From JADGGM01 sp025449955 (GTDB lineage: Bacteria > Gemmatimonadota > Gemmatimonadetes > Gemmatimonadales > Gemmatimonadaceae), in contig DATBNO010000059.1 in assembly GCA_036554285.1 (NCBI GenBank), positions 1 to 64,000 on the forward strand: a stretch of 64,000 nt of DNA, written 5' to 3'. Below are positions 38,024 to 45,940 of this stretch, one piece after another. The notes beneath the pieces were generated by a model. The model was given only the letters and a program-made list of their open reading frames with translations. It was not told where the DNA came from and made no database searches. Every line of letters begins with the position of its first letter. Within the stretch, counting starts at the first letter, position 1. The position numbers were made by a program, and so were the translations under genes.

Positions 38024-38896
38024 GTGAGCGACCAGCCGCCGCCGGCCCTGCGGCCCGACCATCCGTTGTTCGGGCTCGGCTACAGCCGGCCCGTCCGCGA
38101 CCGCGCCTTCGAGCGACTCGATGGCGCGGTCGTTTCGTCAGGCGACGCGCCGGTCGCCGAAGAAGTGCCGGTGGCCTTCGTGTACAATCAGCGGCCGCAC
38201 GTCGTGATGATGGCGACGCCGGACGATTTCGAGGATTTCGCGGCCGGATTCAGCCTGTCCGAGGAGGTCGTGCGCTTGCCTAACGACGTGCAGCGCGTCG
38301 AGGTCGTGCGGCACGGCCAAGGCGTGGAGCTCCAGATCACCGTCCCGGCTGCCGATGGGGAGCGGCTCGCGACGCGCGGGCGCCAGCTCGCCGGCCGCAC
38401 CGGCTGCGGGTTGTGCGGGGTGGAAACCATCTCCGAGGCGCTGCGCGAGCCCCGCACCGTGACGTGGCGCGAGCCCGTCGACCCCGCGGCGCTCTGGCGC
38501 GCGGAGGCTGAGTTAGGCGCGCGCCAGGAGTACAATCGCGCCACGGGCGCGATGCACGCCGCCGCGTGGTGCACGTTCGACGGCGCCATCCGCGTGGTGC
38601 GCGAGGACGTGGGCCGCCACAACGCGCTGGACAAAGTGATCGGCGCGCTGGCGCGCGAGCGCGTGGACGCGAGCACCGGCTTCCTCATCATGACGAGCCG
38701 GGCGAGCTACGAGCTGGTGCAGAAGGCAGCGGTGGCCGGCATCCCGTTGTTGGCCGCCGTCTCGCGCCCAACGGGACTCGCCATTCGGTTAGCCGACGCC
38801 GCCAATCTCACGCTGATCGGGTTGCTGCGCGGACGCACCGCCAACGTGTACGCGCACCCGGAGCACATTCGCGGCGCGCAAGCCGGCGCCCGGTAG
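38024..38896 (+). CDS. fdhD: FdhD sulfur carrier for formate dehydrogenase
   Basis: Transfers sulfur to the bis-MGD cofactor, which formate dehydrogenase needs for activity. Marks are VAEEVPVAFVYNQRPHVVMM, FAAGFSLSEEVV, the two-cysteine loop RTGCGLCGVE, REDVGRHNALDKVIG and MTSRASYELVQKA with a C-terminal RGRTANVYAHPEHI. Starts with GTG 30 bases after the iron-sulfur subunit, so it belongs to the operon and confirms that the enzyme upstream is made in active form. It is convergent with the response regulator, 11 bases away. Confidence 0.93.
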   Translation: MSDQPPPALRPDHPLFGLGYSRPVRDRAFERLDGAVVSSGDAPVAEEVPVAFVYNQRPHVVMMATPDDFEDFAAGFSLSEEVVRLPNDVQRVEVVRHGQGVELQITVPAADGERLATRGRQLAGRTGCGLCGVETISEALREPRTVTWREPVDPAALWRAEAELGARQEYNRATGAMHAAAWCTFDGAIRVVREDVGRHNALDKVIGALARERVDASTGFLIMTSRASYELVQKAAVAGIPLLAAVSRPTGLAIRLADAANLTLIGLLRGRTANVYAHPEHIRGAQAGAR

Positions 38897-38907
38897 CAGG
38901 CGGCGCG

Positions 38908-39555
38908 TCAACCGCGCTCCCGGCCCCGCGCCGCGGCCGGGATCTGCTTCTCGTACTCCACCGCCGCCGCCGTCCGGTTCCCCACGCCCAACTTTTGAAA
39001 CAGGTTCTGCGTGTGGAACTTCACCGTGCTCGGGCTTACGCCTAACTTGCGAGCGATGGCGGCGTTGGAGAGTCCCGACGCGAGATGCCGCCACACTTCG
39101 CGCTCGCGATCCGATAGCGCGCTCGGCCCCGCCACCGCGCGGTCCGTCGGTTTGCGCATCCAGCGGCGGGCCGCTTGCGGAAACACGAGCACGCCCGCGT
39201 TCACCGCGCGGATCGCGTCGATGGTCCGCGCCGGACTGTCCGTCTTGAGCGCGATGCCATCGGCGTGGTGCTCGAGCGCCGCGCGCAGCGACTCGCCATC
39301 GCCGTAGGCCGTGAGCACCAGCACGCGCGCCGGCACCTGCTCGGCGCGCAGCTTCGTGAGCACATCGTATCCGTTGGTCGCGCCTAACTCGAGGTCGAGC
39401 ACCACGACGTCGGGCCGGTATTGACGCGCCAGGTCGACCACGCGCGCGCCGTCGGTGGTGGTGCCCACCACCTCGATGCCGGGCTCCGATTCCATGAGCC
39501 CGCGCAGGCCCTCGAGGACGAGCGGGTGATCGTCCACCAGGAGCACCTTGATCAT
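38908..39555 (-). CDS. NarL/LuxR-family response regulator
   Basis: Receiver domain (MIKVLLVDDHPLVLEGLRGL, phospho-Asp in VVVLDLELG, Thr/Lys in LVLTAYG and ALKTDSP) joined to a LuxR-type helix-turn-helix (LSDREREVWRHLASGLSNAA, IARKLGVSPSTVKFHTQNLF). Encoded 13 bases after the kinase, its cognate partner. Its target genes are unknown; the closeness to the formate dehydrogenase operon makes control of that operon possible but unproven. Confidence 0.9.
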   Translation of the reverse strand: MIKVLLVDDHPLVLEGLRGLMESEPGIEVVGTTTDGARVVDLARQYRPDVVVLDLELGATNGYDVLTKLRAEQVPARVLVLTAYGDGESLRAALEHHADGIALKTDSPARTIDAIRAVNAGVLVFPQAARRWMRKPTDRAVAGPSALSDREREVWRHLASGLSNAAIARKLGVSPSTVKFHTQNLFQKLGVGNRTAAAVEYEKQIPAAARGRERG

Positions 39556-39568
39556 GCGCGGGCCCCGC

Positions 39569-40306
39569 TCACGAGAGCGGGAGGCGAATCGTCACCACCG
39601 TGCCGCCGCGGCCGGAGCTGATCGACAACTTGCCGTTCATGATCGCCACCCGATCGCGCATGCCGCGCAGGCCGAAGTGGCCGCCGGCCACACCCACGTC
39701 GATTTCCTTCTTGAGCACCTTGGCGACGTTGAACCCTCTGCCGCGGTCGCGTACCCGCACGACGATGTGCCGGCGGTCGGCCCGTGCGAGGACCTCGAAG
39801 CTCGTCACGCCCGCGTGGCGGGTGGCGTTGGCGAGCGCTTCCTGCAGGATGCGGTAGAGCGAGATCTTGAGCGAGAGCGGCACGTCATCGGGCAGCGGCG
39901 TGGCCAGCGAGAAGTCGACCGTGGCGCCGGTGAGCGACTCGTGCTGCACCACCAGCTGCTCGAGGATAGCGCCTAACGGACGGCGCTCGAATTCCGGCGG
40001 CCGGAAGGCGCCGATGAAGTTGCGGATCTCGCCTAACGCACGCTCGAGCGACGCCGCCACGCGTCCCAACACCACCGACGCGTCGCCCGTCTGGAGCTCG
40101 GGCCGGTGGCGCAATACCTGGATCTGCGACAGCGCGCCGAAGATGTCCTGCACCGGACCATCGTGGATGTCGAGAATGATCTGCTGCAGATCCCGCTCGG
40201 CCGCCGCCAACAGACCGCGCGCCGCCAGCGACGCCCGCCGCGGACGAACGGGCGCCCGCGCCGGCCGGCCACGGCGCGAAGACGACGAGGGCGAGGCAGG
40301 AGACAT
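39569..40306 (-). CDS. soluble histidine kinase, HisKA_3 type
   Basis: NarX/DegS-type kinase: dimer helix with phospho-His in QIILDIHDGPVQDIFGALSQ, N-box ILQEALANATRHAG, ATP lid VRDRGRGFNV and HFGLRGMRDRVAIMNG. There is no membrane segment and no sensor domain; the first 35 residues are Ser/Arg/Pro-rich. It must sense a cytoplasmic signal or work with another protein. It is the first gene of the two-gene operon. Confidence 0.88.
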   Translation of the reverse strand: MSPASPSSSSRRGRPARAPVRPRRASLAARGLLAAAERDLQQIILDIHDGPVQDIFGALSQIQVLRHRPELQTGDASVVLGRVAASLERALGEIRNFIGAFRPPEFERRPLGAILEQLVVQHESLTGATVDFSLATPLPDDVPLSLKISLYRILQEALANATRHAGVTSFEVLARADRRHIVVRVRDRGRGFNVAKVLKKEIDVGVAGGHFGLRGMRDRVAIMNGKLSISSGRGGTVVTIRLPLS

Positions 40307-40397
40307 GCTCTCCCATCCTCGCCCTCACCAGCCCGGTTCGTCAAGGCGACCCGGACCACATCGGCCGGCTGTCGACGCCGGTTTCGCCCGCGGCCCG

Positions 40398-41015
40398 CTA
40401 GGGTGTCCCCGTCCCAGCTCCGCTTCCCGCGCCAGACGACTGCGCGCCATCGACCTTCGCGATCGCGTCACCAAGTTCCGTGTAGGCCTTGGCCGTGAGC
40501 TCCTGGAACGGCATCGCCCGATACGTCACCTTGCCCGTCGGGTCGATCACGTACAGGACGCGCGTGTCGAGCTTGTACTTGTCGTTGTAGATCCCGTACT
40601 TCTTGCCGATGTCGCCCGTCGAATCACTCGCGAACAGCACCGGGAAGCTTTCTTCGTGCGCCCATGCCGCCAGCGTGGTATCGGGATCCACGCTCATTGC
40701 GAGCAGGACGACTTTCTTTCCACCGTTGAAGAGCTTGGCGTACTGATCACGGTACGCCTCCATTTGCACCGTTCAGCCCTTCGTCCGCGCCTTGAAGAAG
40801 AAGGCGAGCACCACCGTTTGTCCGCGGAAATCGGACAACTTGATCGGATCCTTGAGCACGCCGAATCGCGTGGCGCCGGGCGCGGTGAAATCCGGCGCTG
40901 CCTGCCCAACGTTCACGGCCTTGGTGCTGTCCTGGGCGCGCGCGGTTCCGGCGACCAACGACATGGCCAAAGCGGGCAGAGCGAACAGACCAACGCTACG
41001 AGCGGGGAAGGGCAT
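40398..41015 (-). CDS. selenocysteine peroxiredoxin (AhpC/TSA-like)
   Basis: A secreted peroxiredoxin-like protein read through an in-frame TGA at 40773-40775 (residue 81). Residues 1-27 are a signal peptide (LFALPALAMSLVAGTARAQ). The fold runs NVGQAAPDFTAPGAT, LSDFRGQTVVLAFFFKARTK, G-U-T, VQMEAYRDQYAKLF, VVLLAMSVDPDTTLAAWA, FPVLFASD and LYVIDPTGKVTYRAM. In peroxiredoxins the residue at this position after AFFF-x-A is the peroxidatic Cys followed by Thr, so the TGA replaces that residue exactly. Frame and homology continue without a break. No resolving cysteine is present, so an external reductant is needed. 205 residues with a Gly/Ser-rich tail. Confidence 0.85.
40737..40775 (-). promoter_or_regulatory. 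UGA selenocysteine codon and candidate SECIS hairpin
   Basis: On the minus strand the UGA (40775-40773) is followed 14 bases later by GGCGUAC-CGUGAUCA-GUACGCC, a perfect 7-bp stem at 40758-40737 with an 8-base loop that begins 22 bases after the UGA and has G at its second position. This meets the usual description of bacterial SECIS elements (loop 16-37 bases after UGA, 3-14 bases long, G in the first two positions). A competing weaker stem ACGGUGC/GUACCGU starts right after the UGA. Confidence 0.75.
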
Positions 41016-41023
41016 GAGGACTC

Positions 41024-41057
41024 CGGGGACAGGGGACAGGGCACAGGGGACAAGAGA
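41024..41057. repeat. short purine-rich degenerate repeat
   Basis: Three imperfect GGGGACAG units (GGGGACAGGGGACAGGGCAC then AGGGGACAAG) lie just upstream of the peroxiredoxin gene. They resemble the CTTGGGGACAAGGG part of the palindromic element at 48623 and may be a worn copy of that family. Confidence 0.4.
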
Positions 41058-41160
41058 ATGCTACGAGCGGTGAAATAACGGCGCAACGGGACGACGCGGG
41101 CGCCCGGTCCTTGCGGAGGCCGATCAGAACAATGTACGGCGAGTGAGCCGATGCCTAACG

Positions 41161-41724
41161 CTATTCGCCCAGCACGTCGGCGAAGTATGCGGGCAGGTGG
41201 ATTTCGAGCGGCGGCGCGGACGCGCCCGGCTGCCACACCAATCTCTCGGTGAGGATCGTTGGGCGATCGTCCGTTGGGCGCCAGCACTCGATGGCCCGCG
41301 CCTCGAGGTCCACGATCCAGTAGTCGGGGACTCCGTGGCGCTGGTACAGACGACGCTTCACCCCTCGGTCCCTTCGCTTGGTACTTGGTGACAGCACCTC
41401 CACCGCCAGGATCAGTCGCGCGGCCTCTTCCCACGTGCGAGGTGCGCGTCCATTGACCAGTGGTACCACGAACAGATCCGGCTCGACCATGTTCTCCTGG
41501 TCGAACGCCACGTCAGCCGGCGCAAGAAGAGCCTCGCCGATCACGTTCCGTTCGAGATACTGGTATATCCGTAAGAGCAGCTTCACGCACGCCCTCTGGT
41601 GGGGCAGCGTCGGTGCGGGCGTCACGAGGAGTGCGCCGCCGACGACCTCGTAGCGGTTGTGGTCGTCGGGGAGCTCGTGCACCATCTCGGCGGTCCATCG
41701 CGCGGGTGCGGATGCCATACGCAT
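41161..41724 (-). CDS. Uma2-family (DUF820) restriction-endonuclease-fold protein
   Basis: 187 residues of the PD-(D/E)XK-like Uma2 family. It shows LPDDHNRYEVVGGALLVTPA near the start, VEPDLFVVP, then LILAVEVLSPSTKRRDRGVK with the E-V-x-S-P-S-T signature, and YQRHGVPDYWIVDLEARAIE. Family members are abundant in cyanobacteria and some soil bacteria; function unproven. ATG at 41724 with GGAG upstream is preferred to a longer open frame that would overlap the neighbouring dehydrogenase gene. Confidence 0.85.
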   Translation of the reverse strand: MRMASAPARWTAEMVHELPDDHNRYEVVGGALLVTPAPTLPHQRACVKLLLRIYQYLERNVIGEALLAPADVAFDQENMVEPDLFVVPLVNGRAPRTWEEAARLILAVEVLSPSTKRRDRGVKRRLYQRHGVPDYWIVDLEARAIECWRPTDDRPTILTERLVWQPGASAPPLEIHLPAYFADVLGE

Positions 41725-41851
41725 AAACTCGTCTCCTCGGCTCGGAGCGCGCAAGGCTGCATGGGCCAGGATGTGCACCACGTGTCGCCGAGGTGACATC
41801 AGATTGCATCCGGCCGCATCCAATTGCGCATCACGCGAACGAAGGTGTTGC

Positions 41852-43075
41852 TTAGGGCGCCAATCGGAACGCCACCTTGATGCTGTGTTCCGCGCGTTTG
41901 CTCCGCGCCACATCGATCGCCCGGCGATACTGCGCCAGCGGGAACACGTGCGTGACGAAGTCGCCGATCGGCGCACGGCCCGACGCGATCAGCTCGGCCG
42001 CTTCGACGAACGCATGGCGGGCCGGACTGGCGTGTGCGTGCGCGCCGTAGCACAGGCTGCCGCGCACGGTGAGCTCCTTGAGCCACAGCGGCGTCCAGTC
42101 GATGAAGTTCATCGTGGTCGAATTGCCTAACAGAACGATCGTGCCGCCGGCGCGCGTGACGCGCATGGCGTCGTCCATCGCCGCGGCGCCGCCCACGCAC
42201 ACGAACGTCCGGTCGAATCCGCCCACGCCGACAGGCTTGCCGAGGATCGGCTTCAACAGGCGCGCCCCGCCCGCGTCGGCGAGGACGGGCAGATAGTCGC
42301 CGTGGGCATCGATGCCGCTCTCCGCGCCCAACCGTTGGGCGCAGTCGCGCTGGAAGGCGTGGCGCGCGAGTACGGTTAGGCGTGCGCGCGGGGCCAGCGC
42401 CCGGAGCGCCGCCACCGTGAGGAGGCCGATCGACCCGCCGCCGATCACCAGCACGCGCGCCCCGTCGGCGGGCAGGTTCGCCCGCACGGCGTGTACCGAG
42501 CACGCGAACGGCTCGACGAGCACCGCTTGCTCGTCGCTCATCGACTCGGCCACGGGAATCAGCTGCGACGCGTGCGCTACGAACGTCTGGCCCCAGCTGC
42601 CGCCGAGTCCGCGCGTCGTGCCTAACAACATGCCCGGCGCGACCGCGCCATCGGTGAAGTGCGCGCAGCGCGAGTGATCGCCCGAGGCGCACGCGTCGCA
42701 CGCCGGTGCGATCTCGCGCGGTTCGCAGCAGAGGAGGGGATTCACCGTCACCCGCGTGCCGGCCGTCACGGTTCGCACCGCGCGGCCCACTTCGATCACG
42801 TCGCCCACGTTCTCGTGGCCGATCACGAACGGAAACGACGAGAACGGCGACGTGGACGGGCTCGCCTTGAGCGTGATGACGTTGAGGTCGCTGCCGCAGA
42901 TTCCGCCTAACCGGGTGCGGATGCGTACCCAGTGCTCGGACGGCAGCGCGGGCTCGCCGACGTCGCCGTACCGCGTACACGCGAGCGCGCCCAGATAGAA
43001 CCGGTCGGACACGCGGCCGCCGGCCTTGGTCGCCAGGTATCGCGGGATCGGCGCCGCGAACGTGATCGCCTTCAC
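41852..43075 (-). CDS. zinc-type medium-chain alcohol dehydrogenase
   Basis: MDR-family NAD(P) dehydrogenase. Catalytic zinc region GGICGSDLNVI and IGHENVGDVIEVG, structural-zinc-like cysteines (LLCCEPREIAPACDACASGD), Rossmann loop VLVIGGGSIGLLTVAALRAL. GTG at 43075 overlaps the lipid-kinase stop (GTGA), so it is the last gene of a four-gene operon with an AONS-type synthase. A role in reducing the ketone made by that synthase is attractive (ketosphinganine-like), but classical bacterial ketosphinganine reductases are short-chain enzymes, so this is only a proposal. About 407 residues, longer than the usual 350. Confidence 0.85.
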   Translation of the reverse strand: MKAITFAAPIPRYLATKAGGRVSDRFYLGALACTRYGDVGEPALPSEHWVRIRTRLGGICGSDLNVITLKASPSTSPFSSFPFVIGHENVGDVIEVGRAVRTVTAGTRVTVNPLLCCEPREIAPACDACASGDHSRCAHFTDGAVAPGMLLGTTRGLGGSWGQTFVAHASQLIPVAESMSDEQAVLVEPFACSVHAVRANLPADGARVLVIGGGSIGLLTVAALRALAPRARLTVLARHAFQRDCAQRLGAESGIDAHGDYLPVLADAGGARLLKPILGKPVGVGGFDRTFVCVGGAAAMDDAMRVTRAGGTIVLLGNSTTMNFIDWTPLWLKELTVRGSLCYGAHAHASPARHAFVEAAELIASGRAPIGDFVTHVFPLAQYRRAIDVARSKRAEHSIKVAFRLAP

Positions 43076-43974
43076 GCGCCCGCCGCCTTGGCGCCTAACG
43101 CCGGCGTCACCACGCGCAGCGCGCCCGGCACGCACGCCACCTCGAGCGTCGCCGAGCTCGCGCGATTGTACTCGCCGTCGGTCTCGTACGCCGGCGGCGC
43201 GCCGAACGCGAGCGTGAAGCGCGCCGCCTGCTCGGTCCGCACCTCGGGCTTCCCGATGTGTGTGCCCTTGGTGGCCGCGCCGAAGAGCACGATGCGGCGC
43301 ATCGGCGACGCGGCGCCGATCGCCACCGCGTCCAACAACCCATCGGTCACGCTCGCCCCCGGCGCGATCCGAAAGGCGCCGCCGAAATTCTTTCCGTTAG
43401 CGATTACGAGCATGAGGTGCGGCTGTGGCCCGCGCGGCGCGACATCTACGGTGATCCCGCGATATCCGAACAACTGGCGTAGCGCGCAATAGAGATAGAG
43501 CGCGTCGCCCTTGAGCCAGTTCACCGTTTCGACCTGCTCGAGCACCGCGATGTCGAAGCCGAACCCGGCCACGTTCAGGAAAAACCGGTTCTCGATGCGG
43601 CCGACGTCCACGCGCATGTCGGGTCCGTCCACGGCCAGGCGCGCTGTGGCGGCAAAGTCCGATGCCGGTGCGCCGATGGTCTTCGCGAAGTCGTTGCCCG
43701 TGCCGGCGGCCGCGAGCGCCAGCCTAACGGGAGCGCCCGCGCTCAGGATGGCGTTGGCCACGTTGCTCCACGTCCCGTCGCCGCCTACCGCGACGATCGT
43801 GCGCGCCCCATCCTGGATGGCGCGAAGGGCGACGGTTCTCTCGTCGCCCTTCGCCTTCGTGCTTCGAATGTCGGTGACGCCAACCGCGGCGAACGCCCGC
43901 TTCACCTGCTCCGCCGCCTTCGCGCCCCGCCCCTTACCCGAGGCGGGGTTCACGATGACGCAAACGTCCGTCAT
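43072..43974 (-). CDS. diacylglycerol/sphingoid-base kinase family lipid kinase
   Basis: LCB5/DagK-type kinase of 300 residues: VCVIVNPASGKGRGAKAA, the nucleotide loop TIVAVGGDGTWSNVANAI, ALAAAGTGNDFAKTIG, then NVAGFGFDIAVLEQV and the C-terminal beta-sandwich (VIANGKNFGGAFRIAPGAS, DGLLDAVAIG). It would phosphorylate a lipid hydroxyl such as diacylglycerol, a sphingoid base or ceramide. The ATG overlaps the upstream gene in ATGA and its stop overlaps the dehydrogenase start in GTGA. Confidence 0.88.
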   Translation of the reverse strand: MTDVCVIVNPASGKGRGAKAAEQVKRAFAAVGVTDIRSTKAKGDERTVALRAIQDGARTIVAVGGDGTWSNVANAILSAGAPVRLALAAAGTGNDFAKTIGAPASDFAATARLAVDGPDMRVDVGRIENRFFLNVAGFGFDIAVLEQVETVNWLKGDALYLYCALRQLFGYRGITVDVAPRGPQPHLMLVIANGKNFGGAFRIAPGASVTDGLLDAVAIGAASPMRRIVLFGAATKGTHIGKPEVRTEQAARFTLAFGAPPAYETDGEYNRASSATLEVACVPGALRVVTPALGAKAAGA

Positions 43975-44666
43975 CGCCGCGCGTAGCTGGCCAACTGTTG
44001 CAGCGGGTGGAAGGTCTGCTTGCCGCCCTTCATCCACAACTCGCGGAACGGCGTCACGTCCACTTCCCAGTCCTCGAGCAGGTCGGTCATCGCCTGCGAT
44101 CCGATCTGGATGCCGCCGCGCTCTTCTTCGTTCTCGCTGAACTGTCCCTGCATCACGATCGTGGACGAGTACGCGCCTTCGTCGTCGTTCATGAACGCCT
44201 GGTAGCGGTGCTCGACGTTGGACCACTCGTGCTCGGTCACCGTCATGTCGACGATCGATTGCCCGCGATCCGTCGCGTGGATCGTGATGTGTCCGTCGCC
44301 GCGCTCCCAGGCGATCGAGATGTCCTGCATGTAATGCGGCAGGTGCCACCGCTCGATGGCATGCTCACGCGACTCGCGCGTCGTCGTGCCTAACCGGAAC
44401 GGATAGAACGCCGACCGGGGCCACGGCTGGCCCTGTTCGATGCGCGGCGAGACGAGAATCGAGAGAATCAACTCGCCGTACTCGCCCACGGGGCTCTGAT
44501 GGAAATCGAACGCCATCACGCTCAGGACGCTCGAGCCGTGGTGCGGCTCGATCGGCTGCAAATCCGGCGGCAGGATGGCGCGGGCATTCTCCGTCGGAAA
44601 CTCGAAGAAGCCGCCGATCGCGTCGCGGAAATGATACTGGACGAACCCGTCATTTCTGCTGCTCAT
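43971..44666 (-). CDS. acetoacetate-decarboxylase-superfamily protein
   Basis: 231 residues. RDAIGGFFEFPTENARAILP, DLQPIEPHHGSSVLSVMAFD and the following strands match the acetoacetate decarboxylase-like beta-cone fold, in which the pattern PxxNARxLLPxxLxP leads into a ligand-binding barrel. The catalytic Lys-Lys pair of true acetoacetate decarboxylase is not seen (the matching region reads RLGTTTRESREHA), so it probably is not that enzyme. Position between an AONS-type synthase and a lipid kinase suggests that it acts on the keto-lipid or binds it. Both ends overlap neighbours by 4 bases. Confidence 0.65.
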   Translation of the reverse strand: MSSRNDGFVQYHFRDAIGGFFEFPTENARAILPPDLQPIEPHHGSSVLSVMAFDFHQSPVGEYGELILSILVSPRIEQGQPWPRSAFYPFRLGTTTRESREHAIERWHLPHYMQDISIAWERGDGHITIHATDRGQSIVDMTVTEHEWSNVEHRYQAFMNDDEGAYSSTIVMQGQFSENEEERGGIQIGSQAMTDLLEDWEVDVTPFRELWMKGGKQTFHPLQQLASYARR

Positions 44667-45940
44667 ACGAGGATCCCCTCTTCACGAAGGACGCGGACGA
44701 GGATGGCCACGCCCTCGTCGAGTTGGTCGAAAGTATGCGACGCCGAGATCGACACGCGGAACCGGGAGCGATGCTTGGCGACGGCGGGATAAATCACAGG
44801 TTGCAGATACAGTCCGGCGCGGAACAACTGGTGGCAGAGCTCGAAGATGCGACGGTCGTTCCGCACCATGATCGGGATGATCTGCGACGTGGAATCACCC
44901 ACATCCACGCCCTCATCCTCGAGCGCTTTCCGAATGTGCGTCACGTTCTCCCACAACTTGGTGCGAAGCTCGGGCTCGGCTTGCGCAATTTGCAGTGAAC
45001 GAAGCACGCCGGCCGTCACCACTGGCGAGAGCGCGCACGAGAACACCCGCGACCGCGCGAAGCCCTTGAGGTAGTTGTAGAGATTTTTCGAGCCGGCCAC
45101 GTAGCCGCCCTGTCCGCCGAGCGCCTTCGAGAACGTGCCGATATGAATGTCGACTTCATCCTCGAGGCCGAATTTCTCGGCGACGCCGCGACCGTTGTCG
45201 CCGTAGAGAAACGCGGAGTGCGCTTCGTCGAGCATGATGCGCGCGCCGTACTTCTTCGCGACTTCGACGAGCTCCGGCAGCGGACACACGTCGCCGTCCA
45301 TCGAGTAAACACCTTCGATGGCCACGAGCTTTTTCCCCGTGGTGGAGCGAAGTTTTTTCTCGAGGTGCGCCGGGCTGTTGTGACGGAAGAACTGGACGTT
45401 CGCCTTGGAGAGAATGGCGCCGTCCACGATGCTCGCGTGTGCGTTCTGGTCGGCGATGACCCAGTCGCCGGGTCGCATGAGACCCGAGATCATTCCCACG
45501 TTGGTGCTGTAGCCCGTGGGGAACACCATCGCCGCTTCTTTGCGCTTGAATCGCGCGACAGCTTCCTCGAGCTGGACGTGCACGTCCATCGTGCCGCTCA
45601 AGATCGGCGAGCCGGCCGCACCCAACCCGTACTGATCGAGCGCCGCTTTCGCGGCCGCGATCACCTCGGGACGATACGACAGTCCGAGGTAATTGTACGA
45701 CGACAGATTCAGGAGCTTGACGTGCCGGTGATGCAATCCTTCAGTGAGGTGCACCCAGCCTTGCGGCGGCGTTGACATCGCCTGTGCGAACAGATAGTAA
45801 CCCTGCTGCACGGCGCGGGTGTACCACTCGTTGTATGGCTCCAGAATCGCGAACGGGTCATCGCTCGACGAATAGAAGAAGCTACTGTAATCGTAGTCGG
45901 AGACGCTCATGCTCGTCTGCGCTTCGACTCGTGTTGCCAT
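44663..45940 (-). CDS. AONS-family acyl-CoA synthase, serine palmitoyltransferase-like
   Basis: Alpha-oxoamine synthase that condenses an amino acid with an acyl thioester and releases CO2. Marks are LNLSSYNYLGLSYRPEVIAA, GAAGSPILSGTMDVHVQLEE, MVFPTGYSTNVGMISGL, IADQNAHASIVDGAILS, the Asp of ARIMLDEAHSAFLYGDNGRG and the PLP lysine in HIGTFSKALGGQGGYVAG. The HIGTFSKALG form and the N-terminal YNEWYTRAVQQGYYLFAQAM are closer to serine palmitoyltransferase than to BioF or glycine C-acetyltransferase. ATG at 45940 with GGAGG seven bases upstream. First gene of a four-gene lipid operon. No ceramide synthase gene is near, so the final product is open. Confidence 0.82.
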   Translation of the reverse strand: MATRVEAQTSMSVSDYDYSSFFYSSSDDPFAILEPYNEWYTRAVQQGYYLFAQAMSTPPQGWVHLTEGLHHRHVKLLNLSSYNYLGLSYRPEVIAAAKAALDQYGLGAAGSPILSGTMDVHVQLEEAVARFKRKEAAMVFPTGYSTNVGMISGLMRPGDWVIADQNAHASIVDGAILSKANVQFFRHNSPAHLEKKLRSTTGKKLVAIEGVYSMDGDVCPLPELVEVAKKYGARIMLDEAHSAFLYGDNGRGVAEKFGLEDEVDIHIGTFSKALGGQGGYVAGSKNLYNYLKGFARSRVFSCALSPVVTAGVLRSLQIAQAEPELRTKLWENVTHIRKALEDEGVDVGDSTSQIIPIMVRNDRRIFELCHQLFRAGLYLQPVIYPAVAKHRSRFRVSISASHTFDQLDEGVAILVRVLREEGILV

